64,000 bases of DNA from an uncultured Cellulophaga sp. (GTDB taxonomy: Bacteria > Bacteroidota > Bacteroidia > Flavobacteriales > Flavobacteriaceae), in the NCBI GenBank assembly GCA_947492955.1, contig CANLOV010000003.1:186001-250000 (forward strand), written 5' to 3'. The notes below the pieces were generated by a model, which did no database searches, was not told where the DNA came from, and saw nothing but the letters and a program-made list of their open reading frames with translations. Of this stretch, positions 36,709-45,609 are shown one piece after another. Every line of letters starts with the position of its first letter. Positions within the stretch are counted from its first letter, which is position 1. The position numbers and the translations under genes are program-made.

Positions 36709-38169
36709 TTATCGCTTTAATGTAAAATGCCCTTTTCTTACTTTATTAACAGCTACTCCGCCTTCCACTTCTGTATATTCTAAACGAAACCAATAATCGG
36801 AAGAAGGTAATGGAGTTCCATTAAATGTTCCATCCCATCCACCAATTTCTCCTATTTGTTTTAATAGCTTCCCATAACGGTCAAATATAAATACAGAAGC
36901 ATTATCTAGTGTTTCTATACCCAAAACATTCCACAAATCATGAAATGTATCATTATTTGGAGTAAAAAACTTAGGATAGCCAACAATTAAAAATTCTTCT
37001 ATTGTAGTACCACAACCATTTTTATCATTAATAACAACAGTATTTATTCCTGGAGGAACATCTGTAAAGATAGGATTATCTTGATACTCAGGATTATCAA
37101 TATCAATAGGATTTAAAGCATATTCGTAGCTACCTCTTCCTGAAGCATCATCTACAATAATTTCTACTGTATTAGCATTAATTCCTTCTGATATATTACT
37201 GCTAATAGTTTCTAAAGTTGATACTTCATCAAAAACAGGAGCTTCAAAAAAAGTAACTAAAATACCTCCATCATCGACCACAGTAGGAGGTGTTCCAGAA
37301 GCTGTTGTTATGGTTACAAAATAACGTCCCGTATTAGCAGTTATAGTTGGTATTACCAATTCTGCAGCATTTGGTCCCGAACCTGTTAAATTTGTAGCAT
37401 CAATTACTCCATCATCATCATAATCAACAGACCAAACCACACTTGCTATATCGTTTCCTGCAGGAGAACGTAATGCACTAAGCACAATATCTTCTGCTCC
37501 CACACAAGCATCTATATCTAAACCTAAAAATTCATCTCTTAAGGTACAGTCTATAGCTGTATTTTGGTCTGCATCTACAGAACTCCCTGTAAATGTAAAT
37601 GTAAATGGTTCTGGATCAGCGCTATTACTAAAATTATTAATAAGTATATAATAAATCTCTCCTGCCGTTACATTTAACCATTCATCATACGTATTTAAAC
37701 TTTGGGTTAAATTTGGCATTCCTACTTGTCCATTTTCTGGATTAACTCCAGAACCTGTAAAACTTGTATCATTTACTTCATAATTACACAAAATAGGATC
37801 TGCACCAGCACTTATCTCCGTACATGTTACATCTGGACCATAAACTGCAAAATCCCACTCAGCTGTAAGTGTAATTGCTTCTATATTAAAACCAACCTGA
37901 CCATCTGTCCCTGCCCTAAAAACATACCAAACTGTATTATTTTCTATATTTGCTGAAGCTACACTACCTTTTTGTAAACAACCTGTTTCCCTAATAACAT
38001 CTGGGTCAAAATCATCTACATCTCCATTACCATCTGCTGTAGAAATTGTAATTGGTAAGGGCGCATCTGCACATATAGGAATAGCATTTCTACAATCTGG
38101 AGATAATTGAGCATTAACTCCATAGGTTATTAAAAAAAATAATCCTATAATATAACTATATCTTTGCAT
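36709..38169 (-). CDS. Secreted protein with T9SS type B sorting domain
   Basis: The 486-residue protein has a signal peptide (to VNAQ, about residue 21), then an N-terminal domain beginning SPDCRNAIPICADAPLP with paired Cys and the phrases TVWYVFRAGTDGQVGF and YYILINNFSN (about 25-200). A beta-sandwich or Ig-like part follows, and then the type B (gliding-motility-associated) C-terminal domain: FTPNNDTFHDLWNV, VFIFDRYGKLLKQI, GWDGTFNGTPLPSSDYWF and GHFTLKR. Type B domains send proteins through T9SS to the surface, as for SprB-type adhesins. The downstream-lying paralogue (38288-40096) shares this architecture. The ligand is unknown. Confidence 0.88.
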   Translation of the reverse strand: MQRYSYIIGLFFLITYGVNAQLSPDCRNAIPICADAPLPITISTADGNGDVDDFDPDVIRETGCLQKGSVASANIENNTVWYVFRAGTDGQVGFNIEAITLTAEWDFAVYGPDVTCTEISAGADPILCNYEVNDTSFTGSGVNPENGQVGMPNLTQSLNTYDEWLNVTAGEIYYILINNFSNSADPEPFTFTFTGSSVDADQNTAIDCTLRDEFLGLDIDACVGAEDIVLSALRSPAGNDIASVVWSVDYDDDGVIDATNLTGSGPNAAELVIPTITANTGRYFVTITTASGTPPTVVDDGGILVTFFEAPVFDEVSTLETISSNISEGINANTVEIIVDDASGRGSYEYALNPIDIDNPEYQDNPIFTDVPPGINTVVINDKNGCGTTIEEFLIVGYPKFFTPNNDTFHDLWNVLGIETLDNASVFIFDRYGKLLKQIGEIGGWDGTFNGTPLPSSDYWFRLEYTEVEGGVAVNKVRKGHFTLKR

Positions 38170-38287
38170 GGATTAACTGGCTGAATGTTACACATATGGT
38201 TATACGTATAACTTAGGGATAATAGTTTTCGTATATTTCAACGGTATTTTTTTACTGTTTATCGATGAACAGCATATTTTACATTAT

Positions 38288-40096
38288 TTACCGCTTTAGT
38301 GTAAAATGATTTCCTAAAAATTTAGCTACTGTACGCTGACCATCAAAATCTACATAAGAAAGTTTAAACCAGTAATCTGAAGATGGCATAGGAACTCCAT
38401 TATAAGTGCCGTCCCAAGGGCTACTATCTTTATAAATTCTTTTTAAAATTTTTCCAAAAGCATCATATATAACAACCTCGGGGTTATCTAACTCTCTAAT
38501 TCCTATGATATTCCATGTATCGTTAGAACCATCAGAATTAGGCGTAAAGAAATTTAAAAATCCTACTACTACAATAGATTCTACGCTAGTTCCACAACCA
38601 TTTAAATCTATAAGTTCTACTCTATGCATCCCTGGTAACACATTAGTAAAGACATTACTTTTTTGATAATCACTATCATCCAATCTATATTCGTAATTCC
38701 CTTCTAAATCTGCTACAATGGTTACGGTATTATTCGTTTGTATCTCATTAAACAAAACTTCTTTAATCTTAGGGGTTGTAGATATATATACTGCTACTTC
38801 TTTATCTACACTACACCTATTTATACTTGCCGTATTGGTTACAGTGACTGTATATACACCAGCTTCATCAACATTTATAGTAGGAGTTGTTTCCCCTGTA
38901 CTCCACTCATAACTATAATTTATATTTGGAATTTGTTCTCCAATAACCACAGCTGTTGCTCCTTCACATAAAAACACTTCTTCCTCAAAATTTAATTCTG
39001 GTGTTTGTTCTCCTGTAATGGTAAAATCCCATGGCGTATCTATACATTTAGGGTTATCTTTTGAGGCTACAGTTACATAAAATGTTTCTTCTCCTAAACT
39101 TTTTTCATAATATCTAGGCAAAGGATTGGTTTGGTTAATAGCATCTACTAATGATGCGTAATATCCTATTAAAAAATTATCTGGAGATTGCCCACCCAAG
39201 ACTTCATTATTCTTCTGATACAAATCGTATGTTACATCTGCGGTACAAAAGAAATCATTTGCAACCTCATAAGTCAATGGCAAATCTGAAAATACAACCT
39301 GTACATCACTAATAATAGTTTCACCAGGCGTACTTACACGAACTCTATAAATACCAGACCCTAACATACTTGCATTTAACAAAGCGTTTGTTTCTCCAAT
39401 AATTCGCCCAAAACCGTTTCCTGTATTTAAAAACCACTCATAGGTTGCATTAGTAGTTGTTGCATCTAAATCTATATTCTCATTAACACATGCAATTATA
39501 GGTGCTCCCAATAGATTATTTATAATAGAACAATCTAAGGCATCACTAGGGTTTGTTACAAAAATGTTTCCGGAAAACTGTATAGAAAAACCTGTATTAT
39601 TATTACTAAAATTATTTATTAGTAAATAATAATCTTCTCCAGGTTCTACTTGCAACCACTCTTCGTACTGAAAGTTCTCTATATTTCCAGAAGGATCCTC
39701 TCCTACTCCTGCATACGATACTTCTTCTGCATTATCAAAAAAATTACATCGTATAGGATCACCCAAATTGCTACAATCATTGGTTTTATACAAAGCAAAA
39801 TCCCAATCTTCAGAAGCATTAAAACTAATATTAAACCCTAATTCCCCTGAAGCTCCTGTTTTAAAATGATACCAAGCAGAATTAGACTCTATAGCTCCAG
39901 AATTATTATTACTTTCTAAACAACCAGTATTATTAGCCCCGTTAAAATCATCTGCTCCAAAACCATTAATAACTCCATTTACGGGTGTATTACTACATAT
40001 AGGAATAGCGGCAGTGCAATCTGCTGAAGTTTGAGCAGACACTGTATAAAAACTTGAAAAAAGAAGAACATAAAAAATAATTCTATACCACTTCAT
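38288..40096 (-). CDS. Secreted protein with T9SS type B sorting domain (paralogue)
   Basis: I use ATG 40094-40096 (MKWYRIIFYVLLFSS, signal to VSAQ), giving 602 residues; a longer frame adds only nine residues before the signal. The N-terminal domain starts SADCTAAIPICSNTPV and repeats the neighbour's features (SAWYHFKTGASGELGF, YYLLINNFSN). Next come Ig-like or PKD-like segments (SYEWSTGETTPTINV, GVYTVTVTN) and then the type B sorting domain (FTPNSDGSNDTWNI, VVIYDAFGKILKRI, PWDGTYNGVPMPSSDYWF, GNHFTLKR). With the neighbour it forms a tandem duplicate pair; the two share DNA-level similarity mainly at the ends. A TATTTTTG box lies 24 nt upstream. Confidence 0.88.
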   Translation of the reverse strand: MKWYRIIFYVLLFSSFYTVSAQTSADCTAAIPICSNTPVNGVINGFGADDFNGANNTGCLESNNNSGAIESNSAWYHFKTGASGELGFNISFNASEDWDFALYKTNDCSNLGDPIRCNFFDNAEEVSYAGVGEDPSGNIENFQYEEWLQVEPGEDYYLLINNFSNNNTGFSIQFSGNIFVTNPSDALDCSIINNLLGAPIIACVNENIDLDATTTNATYEWFLNTGNGFGRIIGETNALLNASMLGSGIYRVRVSTPGETIISDVQVVFSDLPLTYEVANDFFCTADVTYDLYQKNNEVLGGQSPDNFLIGYYASLVDAINQTNPLPRYYEKSLGEETFYVTVASKDNPKCIDTPWDFTITGEQTPELNFEEEVFLCEGATAVVIGEQIPNINYSYEWSTGETTPTINVDEAGVYTVTVTNTASINRCSVDKEVAVYISTTPKIKEVLFNEIQTNNTVTIVADLEGNYEYRLDDSDYQKSNVFTNVLPGMHRVELIDLNGCGTSVESIVVVGFLNFFTPNSDGSNDTWNIIGIRELDNPEVVIYDAFGKILKRIYKDSSPWDGTYNGVPMPSSDYWFKLSYVDFDGQRTVAKFLGNHFTLKR

Positions 40097-40120
40097 AATT
40101 ATGCATACTTTGGGGCAACA

Positions 40121-40128
40121 CAAAAATA
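40121..40128 (-). promoter_or_regulatory. Candidate -7 box for the T9SS type B gene
   Basis: The minus strand reads TATTTTTG, 24 nt before ATG 40096. This supports the shorter start, because the longer frame would begin within 2 nt of the box. Confidence 0.4.
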
Positions 40129-40202
40129 AACCACCAATTATCTTAACACTAATTTATGTTGTGTAGTACTAGTAAACATGCTATTAAGTGGCATTTTATG
40201 TA

Positions 40203-40210
40203 TATCTTTG
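40203..40210 (+). promoter_or_regulatory. Candidate -7 box for folE
   Basis: TATCTTTG matches the TAnnTTTG consensus and lies 23 nt before the folE ATG. A TTG at the standard -33 spacing is absent. Confidence 0.42.
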
Positions 40211-40233
40211 CTCTCTGTTATAAGTAATTATAG

Positions 40234-40914
40234 ATGAAAATAGATAACACATTGGAAGAGCAGTATGATGAGATGGGAGAGAATCATATCTCTACATCTG
40301 AGGACACACCTTTACGAAAAGATGCTTTTGTATTAAGTGATAAAGATAAGATTAGTAAAATTAAAGAAAGTGTAACCGATATCTTAACCACCTTAGGTTT
40401 AGATTTAGAGGACGACAGTCTTAAAGGTACACCTAATAGAGTTGCTAAAATGTTTGTAAATGAATTATTTGGAGGTTTAAATCCAGATAAAAAACCAAAA
40501 GCTTCTACTTTTGACAATAAGTACAAATATGGTGAAATGTTGGTAGAAAAAAATATAACACTTTATTCTACCTGCGAACACCATTTACTTCCTATAGTTG
40601 GTAGAGCCCATGTTGCTTACATATCTAATGGTTCTGTAGTTGGTTTATCTAAAATGAATCGTATTGTAGATTACTATGCCAAAAGACCTCAGGTGCAAGA
40701 ACGTTTAAACATACAAATTGTAAGAGAATTACAAAAAGTACTAAACACCAAAGATGTAGCTTGTGTTATAGATGCCAAACACTTGTGCGTAAACTCTAGA
40801 GGTATTCGCGATATAGAAAGCAGTACCGTAACAGCAGAATATGGTGGTAAATTTAAAGAAGAAGCTGTGCGTCGCGAATTTTTAAATTTTATAGAACTAG
40901 AAACTAAATTTTAA
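40234..40914 (+). CDS. folE: GTP cyclohydrolase I
   Basis: FolE turns GTP into 7,8-dihydroneopterin triphosphate, the first step to folate. The 226-residue protein has the zinc and catalytic site YSTCEHHLLP (Cys114, His116, His117), VGLSKMNRIVDYYAKRPQVQERL and the third zinc ligand in AKHLCVNSRG. An acidic, unconserved N-terminal extension (about 35 residues) precedes the core. It is followed 15 nt later by cysS, so the two are probably cotranscribed. Confidence 0.96.
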   Translation: MKIDNTLEEQYDEMGENHISTSEDTPLRKDAFVLSDKDKISKIKESVTDILTTLGLDLEDDSLKGTPNRVAKMFVNELFGGLNPDKKPKASTFDNKYKYGEMLVEKNITLYSTCEHHLLPIVGRAHVAYISNGSVVGLSKMNRIVDYYAKRPQVQERLNIQIVRELQKVLNTKDVACVIDAKHLCVNSRGIRDIESSTVTAEYGGKFKEEAVRREFLNFIELETKF

Positions 40915-40929
40915 TTTTTTTTAGTGTCA

Positions 40930-42411
40930 ATGCAATTATATAAAGACCAAACTTTAAAAGTTTACAATTCCCTTACTAGTAAAAAAGAAATTTTTAAACC
41001 TATTAACGAAGGCCATATAGGAATGTATGTATGCGGGCCTACAGTTTATAGCAATGTACATTTAGGAAACTGCCGTACTTTTATGTCTTTTGACATGATT
41101 TTTAGGTACCTAAAACATTTAGGCTATAAAATTAGATATGTTAGAAATATTACAGATGCAGGGCATTTAGAAAACGATGCTGATGAGGGAGAAGATAAAA
41201 TTGCAAAAAAAGCACGTTTAGAAGAATTAGAACCCATGGAAGTGGTGCAACGCTATACTGTTGACTTTCATAATATTTTACAACAATTTAATTTTTTACC
41301 TCCAAGTATAGAACCTACAGCCACTGGGCATATTATAGAACAAATTGAAATCATTAAAAATATTCTTGATAAAGGTTATGCTTACGAAAAAAATGGTTCT
41401 GTATATTTTGATGTAGAAAAGTTTAACCAAACTAAAGAATACGGTAAACTTAGCGGCAGAAAATTAGAGGATATGATTGCTAATACGCGAGAATTAAATG
41501 CGCAAAGCGAGAAAAAAAACCCTCAAGATTTTGCGCTGTGGAAAAAAGCAAGTAAAAAACATATTATGCGCTGGCCATCCCCATGGGGAGATGGCTTTCC
41601 TGGTTGGCATTTAGAATGTACAGCTATGAGTACAAAATACCTTGGTAAATCTTTTGATATTCATGGTGGTGGAATGGATTTAAAATTCCCGCATCACGAA
41701 TGTGAAATTGCACAAGCTGAAGCTTGTAATGGCACTTCGCCTGTAAAATACTGGCTACACGCTAATATGCTTACCTTAAATGGTAAAAAAATGGCAAAAT
41801 CTACAGGAAATAATATTTTACCTGGCGAAATGTTTTCCGGAGAAAATACAATTCTAAGTAAAGCTTTTTCTCCTGCTGTTATTCGTTTCTTTATGATGCA
41901 AGCCCATTATACAAGTATCCTAGATCTTAGTAACGATGCTTTATTGGCTTCCGAAAAAGGATATCATAAATTAACAGATGCTATTGCAACAATAGAAAAT
42001 ATCACAACTGCCGCAGCTACAAGCTTTGATATTCTTGCATGGAAACAGAAGTGTTACGATGCCATGAATGACGATTTTAATACTCCTATTTTAATCGCTA
42101 ATTTATTTGAAGGAGTAAAATACATAAACCTTATAAAAGAAGGTAAAGAAACAATTACAGAGGAAGATAAAGCACTATTAAAAGAAACTCTTTCTAATTT
42201 TGTTTTTGATGTTTTAGGTATTGAAAATAATGTTACTAGTAAAGAAAGCTCTAATAAATTACCAGAAGTAGTAGATTTACTAATTCAATTACGAAATGAT
42301 GCTCGTGGAAATAAAGATTTTGCCACATCGGATAAAATAAGGGACGAATTAGCTGCTTTAGGTATTCAGTTAAAAGACGGGAAAGAGGGTACTACTTTTA
42401 GTATTTCTTAA
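40930..42411 (+). CDS. cysS: Cysteinyl-tRNA synthetase
   Basis: CysS charges tRNA-Cys. The 493-residue class I enzyme has the HIGH equivalent in [17 protein letters not shown], the KMSKS equivalent [10 protein letters not shown], and zinc ligands at the Cys of MYVCGPTV, in [10 protein letters not shown] and in [12 protein letters not shown] chose ATG 40930 ([13 protein letters not shown]), which fits homologues; a GTG two codons earlier (40924) would add only Met-Ser. It follows folE and precedes yidD. Confidence 0.96.
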   Translation: MQLYKDQTLKVYNSLTSKKEIFKPINEGHIGMYVCGPTVYSNVHLGNCRTFMSFDMIFRYLKHLGYKIRYVRNITDAGHLENDADEGEDKIAKKARLEELEPMEVVQRYTVDFHNILQQFNFLPPSIEPTATGHIIEQIEIIKNILDKGYAYEKNGSVYFDVEKFNQTKEYGKLSGRKLEDMIANTRELNAQSEKKNPQDFALWKKASKKHIMRWPSPWGDGFPGWHLECTAMSTKYLGKSFDIHGGGMDLKFPHHECEIAQAEACNGTSPVKYWLHANMLTLNGKKMAKSTGNNILPGEMFSGENTILSKAFSPAVIRFFMMQAHYTSILDLSNDALLASEKGYHKLTDAIATIENITTAAATSFDILAWKQKCYDAMNDDFNTPILIANLFEGVKYINLIKEGKETITEEDKALLKETLSNFVFDVLGIENNVTSKESSNKLPEVVDLLIQLRNDARGNKDFATSDKIRDELAALGIQLKDGKEGTTFSIS

Positions 42412-42418
42412 AACTACA

Positions 42419-42436
42419 CTTCCTAAAATTAGGAAG
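42419..42436 (+). other. Small perfect hairpin between cysS and yidD
   Basis: The arms cttccta and taggaag (7 bp) surround aaat, directly after the cysS stop. There is no T run, so it is more likely a processing or attenuation element than a terminator, and yidD follows 18 nt later. Confidence 0.4.
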
Positions 42437-42453
42437 AAATAACAACATTTAAG

Positions 42454-42675
42454 GTGAAAAAAATATTAATAGCTCCGTTTGTTATATTAGTAAAAGGATA
42501 TCAATATCTTATATCACCATTAACACCCGCTAGTTGCAGATACTCACCCACCTGTTCTCAATATACCTTAGAAGCATTAAAAAAACATGGGCTGTTTAAA
42601 GGAGGATGGCTATCTGTAAAACGTATTTTTAGCTGTAACCCCTGGGGCGGAAGTGGTTACGACCCCGTACCATAA
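42454..42675 (+). CDS. yidD: Membrane protein insertion efficiency factor YidD
   Basis: YidD assists YidC-dependent membrane insertion at the inner face of the membrane. The 73-residue protein has the family signature [23 protein letters not shown] with its Cys pair and ends [15 protein letters not shown]. The start is GTG at 42454, giving [19 protein letters not shown], the usual amphipathic N-terminal helix. In many bacteria yidD sits next to yidC, but here it is 34 kb away, downstream of cysS. Confidence 0.95.
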   Translation: MKKILIAPFVILVKGYQYLISPLTPASCRYSPTCSQYTLEALKKHGLFKGGWLSVKRIFSCNPWGGSGYDPVP

Positions 42676-42766
42676 AACACAAGGCAAGTTTAATTATATT
42701 TTAAAGCTATAGCAGATTATCTTTATTGCTATTTACTTATCTTAGCTTACATTAAAACAACAACGC

Positions 42767-43717
42767 ATGTACTTTTTAGGCTTTAATTGGAATCTCAAAG
42801 AAACATTACTTAATATTGGCCCTATATCCATAAAATACTACAGTTTAATGTGGATTGCCGCTTTTGTTGTTGGGTGGTACATTATGAAGAGAATTTTTAA
42901 TCATGAAAAAAAGACTAATGAACAATTAGACTCTTTGTTTATACACACTGTATTAGCTACTATGTTAGGAGCTCGTTTAGGGCATGTTTTTTTCTATGAC
43001 TGGGCTTACTATAAAAACCATCTATTAGAAATATTATTACCTATTAGAGAAAACTCTACAGGTACTTTGTTAGGTTTTATAAACGGTTATGAATTTACTG
43101 GCTTTGCTGGTTTAGCTAGCCATGGTGCAGCTATTGGTGTAATCGTTGGCATGTATTTGTACACCCGTAAGTTTCCAGAATTTAAAATATTATGGATTTT
43201 AGATCGCTTGGTAATTCCAACTGCTATTGGTGCATTTTTTGTACGTCTAGGCAATTTTTTCAATTCTGAAATTATAGGTAAAATAACAGATGGCTCATTT
43301 ATATTCGCTACCCGTTTTATTAGAGATGCCATTAGACCTAGAGAAGCAATGACTATTACAGAAGCTAAAACTGTAGATGCTGCTTACTCCATGATAGAGA
43401 ACAATCCAAGGTTTGCAGAAACTTTAGAACAGATTCCATACAGGCACCCAGGACAAATGTATGAAGGCGTTTGTTATATTTTTGTTTTTATTATTTTATA
43501 TCTATTATACTGGAAAACAGACAAAAAGAATAAAGCTGGTTTCTTATTTGGTACTTTCCTATTTTTACTTTGGACTGTTCGTTTCTTTGTAGAATATGTA
43601 AAAGAAAGACAAAATGATTTAGATGCCTCTTTAGAATTATTATCTATTGGCCAATGGTTAAGTATTCCTTTTATTATAATAGGTTTATACTTTATGTTTA
43701 GACCTGTTAAAAAATAA
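42767..43717 (+). CDS. lgt: Prolipoprotein diacylglyceryl transferase
   Basis: Lgt attaches diacylglycerol to the lipobox Cys of prelipoproteins, the first maturation step for the many lipoproteins in this window. The 316-residue protein has about seven membrane helices. Signature parts are GARLGHVFFYDW, SHGAAIGVIVGM (conserved His) and the family box RLGNFFNSEIIG with the essential Arg and Asn. An insertion of about 30 residues (RPREAMTITEAKTVDAAYS) lies in a periplasmic loop. A DUF192 lipoprotein gene follows after 13 nt. Confidence 0.95.
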   Translation: MYFLGFNWNLKETLLNIGPISIKYYSLMWIAAFVVGWYIMKRIFNHEKKTNEQLDSLFIHTVLATMLGARLGHVFFYDWAYYKNHLLEILLPIRENSTGTLLGFINGYEFTGFAGLASHGAAIGVIVGMYLYTRKFPEFKILWILDRLVIPTAIGAFFVRLGNFFNSEIIGKITDGSFIFATRFIRDAIRPREAMTITEAKTVDAAYSMIENNPRFAETLEQIPYRHPGQMYEGVCYIFVFIILYLLYWKTDKKNKAGFLFGTFLFLLWTVRFFVEYVKERQNDLDASLELLSIGQWLSIPFIIIGLYFMFRPVKK

Positions 43718-43730
43718 TATTTAGCGCACA

Positions 43731-44222
43731 ATGAGATATTTTAAACTTTATTTCACATTATTACTTTGTTTTTCAATAGCATGTACTTCTTGTAAAGAAG
43801 CATCTAAAAAAACAATAAAAACAGCTCCTATTACTTTTAAAAAAGAAGGAACTCTTAACATATATAAGGCTGAAACAGATGCTATAATTAGCGTTTTAGA
43901 TATAGAAATTGCTGAAACTGATTATGAAACGCAAACTGGTTTAATGTACAGAGATAGCATGAAAGAGAACCAAGGAATGTTATTTATTTTTCCGGATACT
44001 AGAATGCATTCTTTCTACATGAAAAATACCAAAATAGCTCTAGATATTATATATATTGATGAAAATCTAAAAATTGCAAGTTTTCAGGAAAATGCAATAC
44101 CCTTAGACGAAACAGGGTTACCATCTGTTGTCCCTGTAAAATATGTATTAGAAATAAATGCCGGCTTGGCAGAAAAGTGGCAATTAGAAATTGGTGACTC
44201 TATTAAATATGCAAGAGATTAA
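43731..44222 (+). CDS. DUF192 family lipoprotein
   Basis: The 163-residue protein has a lipoprotein signal (CFSIACTSCKEA, lipidation probably at the second Cys) and a DUF192 domain (about residues 45-160): ETDYETQTGLMYRDSMKENQGMLFIFPD, MKNTKIALDIIYID and a late AKKWxLxxGDSI-like segment. The family is exported and small, with no proven activity. It lies 13 nt after lgt, which would lipidate it. Role unknown. Confidence 0.87.
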   Translation: MRYFKLYFTLLLCFSIACTSCKEASKKTIKTAPITFKKEGTLNIYKAETDAIISVLDIEIAETDYETQTGLMYRDSMKENQGMLFIFPDTRMHSFYMKNTKIALDIIYIDENLKIASFQENAIPLDETGLPSVVPVKYVLEINAGLAEKWQLEIGDSIKYARD

Positions 44223-44289
44223 CTTCTCTTTTTTATACTATTACATCAATCTTAGATAATGTATATTTATAATCATATTTCTACTATTT

Positions 44290-45528
44290 ATGATTAACAA
44301 AAAACATTGGGCTGTATTCATCAATAACAAATCTAACAAGCTGCAATTAATTAACTCATTACTAAACAAAAATCCCTACTCCGAATTTAATTATTTAAAT
44401 AAACTTAAAGGTGCTGTTTTTTCTAATTCAGAGATTCATAAATATATAGATTTAGAAGATCGTTTAGAAAAAAAAATAGTTACAAAAAACACCCATCAAA
44501 GTTTAAAATCTATGTCTAGTGGTGAACGCAAAAAAGCACTACTTAAACACCTTATAAATTCTAATACAGAATATCTTATTCTAGACAATCCTTTAGACAA
44601 TTTAGATATTAACTCCATAGACGAATTAAAAAACTCACTACAAACTATAGCTCAAAAAACTATTTTAATACAAATTATAAGTAGAAAAGAAGACCTATTG
44701 CCTCTTATTACCAATTATTGCTACTTAGAAGCATCCGAGCTTATTTTTAATAAAGAAAACTTAAACAACAAACACGTTTCTTTAAAAGGAGATATCCCCA
44801 TTCCTATACAAACTACTAATGTTAAAGGAGATATTTTAATTGCGTTAAAAAACATATCGGTTAGCTATGGCAATAAACCCATCCTAAAAAATATTAATTG
44901 GGAAATAAAAAAAGGTGAGTTTTGGCAACTTATAGGAAAAAACGGAAGTGGAAAAACAACAATTTTATCCATGATTACTGGAGAAAACAGTAAAGCTTAT
45001 GGACAAAATATTACTCTATTCGGGATAAAAAAAGGAAGTGGCGAAACTATCTGGGATATAAAAAAGCATATAGGTTATTTTACACCTGCAATGATAGATA
45101 AATTTACAGGTAGGCATAGTGTATTAAACATGGTTATTTCTGGTTTAAACGACTCTATTGGCTTATACGTTAAACCTACAGAAATACAATTACAATTAGC
45201 AAAAGAATGGTTGTCTCTTATTAATATGTGGGAATTACACAATACTCACTTTAAAGACCTTTCTTTAGGACAACAACGATTAATAATGGTTGCCAGAGCT
45301 ATGATTAAACATCCTCCATTACTTATATTAGATGAAGCTACAACAGGATTAGATGATGAAAGTGCTAAGCTATTTGTTGCTCTAGTAAACAAAATTGCAA
45401 AAGAAAGCAACAGTGCTATACTATTTGTTTCTCACAGACATGAAGAAGGGCTACAACCCAACTTTACTTATGCTTTAAAAATAACTAACGAAGGTTCTAT
45501 AGGTGAAATTAACACCAATAATATATAG
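44290..45528 (+). CDS. ModF/YlmA-like ATPase with two ABC domains, first domain lacking Walker A
   Basis: The 412-residue soluble protein has two ABC modules in tandem. The second (about 182-412) is complete: Walker A IGKNGSGKTT (216-225), signature LSLGQQR, Walker B LLILDEATTGLDD and the switch His in VSHRHEEG. The first (1-150) keeps a signature (MSSGER, 75-80) and a Walker B-like LILDNPLDNLD, but its expected P-loop region (INNKSNKLQLIN) has no GxxGxGK. Proteins of this shape include ModF, tied to molybdate in some bacteria, but no molybdate gene is nearby. With no membrane partner in reach, transport function is doubtful. Confidence 0.82.
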   Translation: MINKKHWAVFINNKSNKLQLINSLLNKNPYSEFNYLNKLKGAVFSNSEIHKYIDLEDRLEKKIVTKNTHQSLKSMSSGERKKALLKHLINSNTEYLILDNPLDNLDINSIDELKNSLQTIAQKTILIQIISRKEDLLPLITNYCYLEASELIFNKENLNNKHVSLKGDIPIPIQTTNVKGDILIALKNISVSYGNKPILKNINWEIKKGEFWQLIGKNGSGKTTILSMITGENSKAYGQNITLFGIKKGSGETIWDIKKHIGYFTPAMIDKFTGRHSVLNMVISGLNDSIGLYVKPTEIQLQLAKEWLSLINMWELHNTHFKDLSLGQQRLIMVARAMIKHPPLLILDEATTGLDDESAKLFVALVNKIAKESNSAILFVSHRHEEGLQPNFTYALKITNEGSIGEINTNNI

Positions 45529-45561
45529 AGATACTTCTTATCACCAATAAAGATTAAAACA

Positions 45562-45590
45562 AAAAAGAGCTGCATATAGCAGCTCTTTTT
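45562..45590. terminator. Bidirectional terminator between the ABC ATPase and secDF genes
   Basis: A 12-bp stem (aaaaagagctgc and complement) with a 5-nt loop and flanking A/T runs lies between the two convergent genes. Confidence 0.85.
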
Positions 45591-45609
45591 ATATAGGATA
45601 AGAATTATA

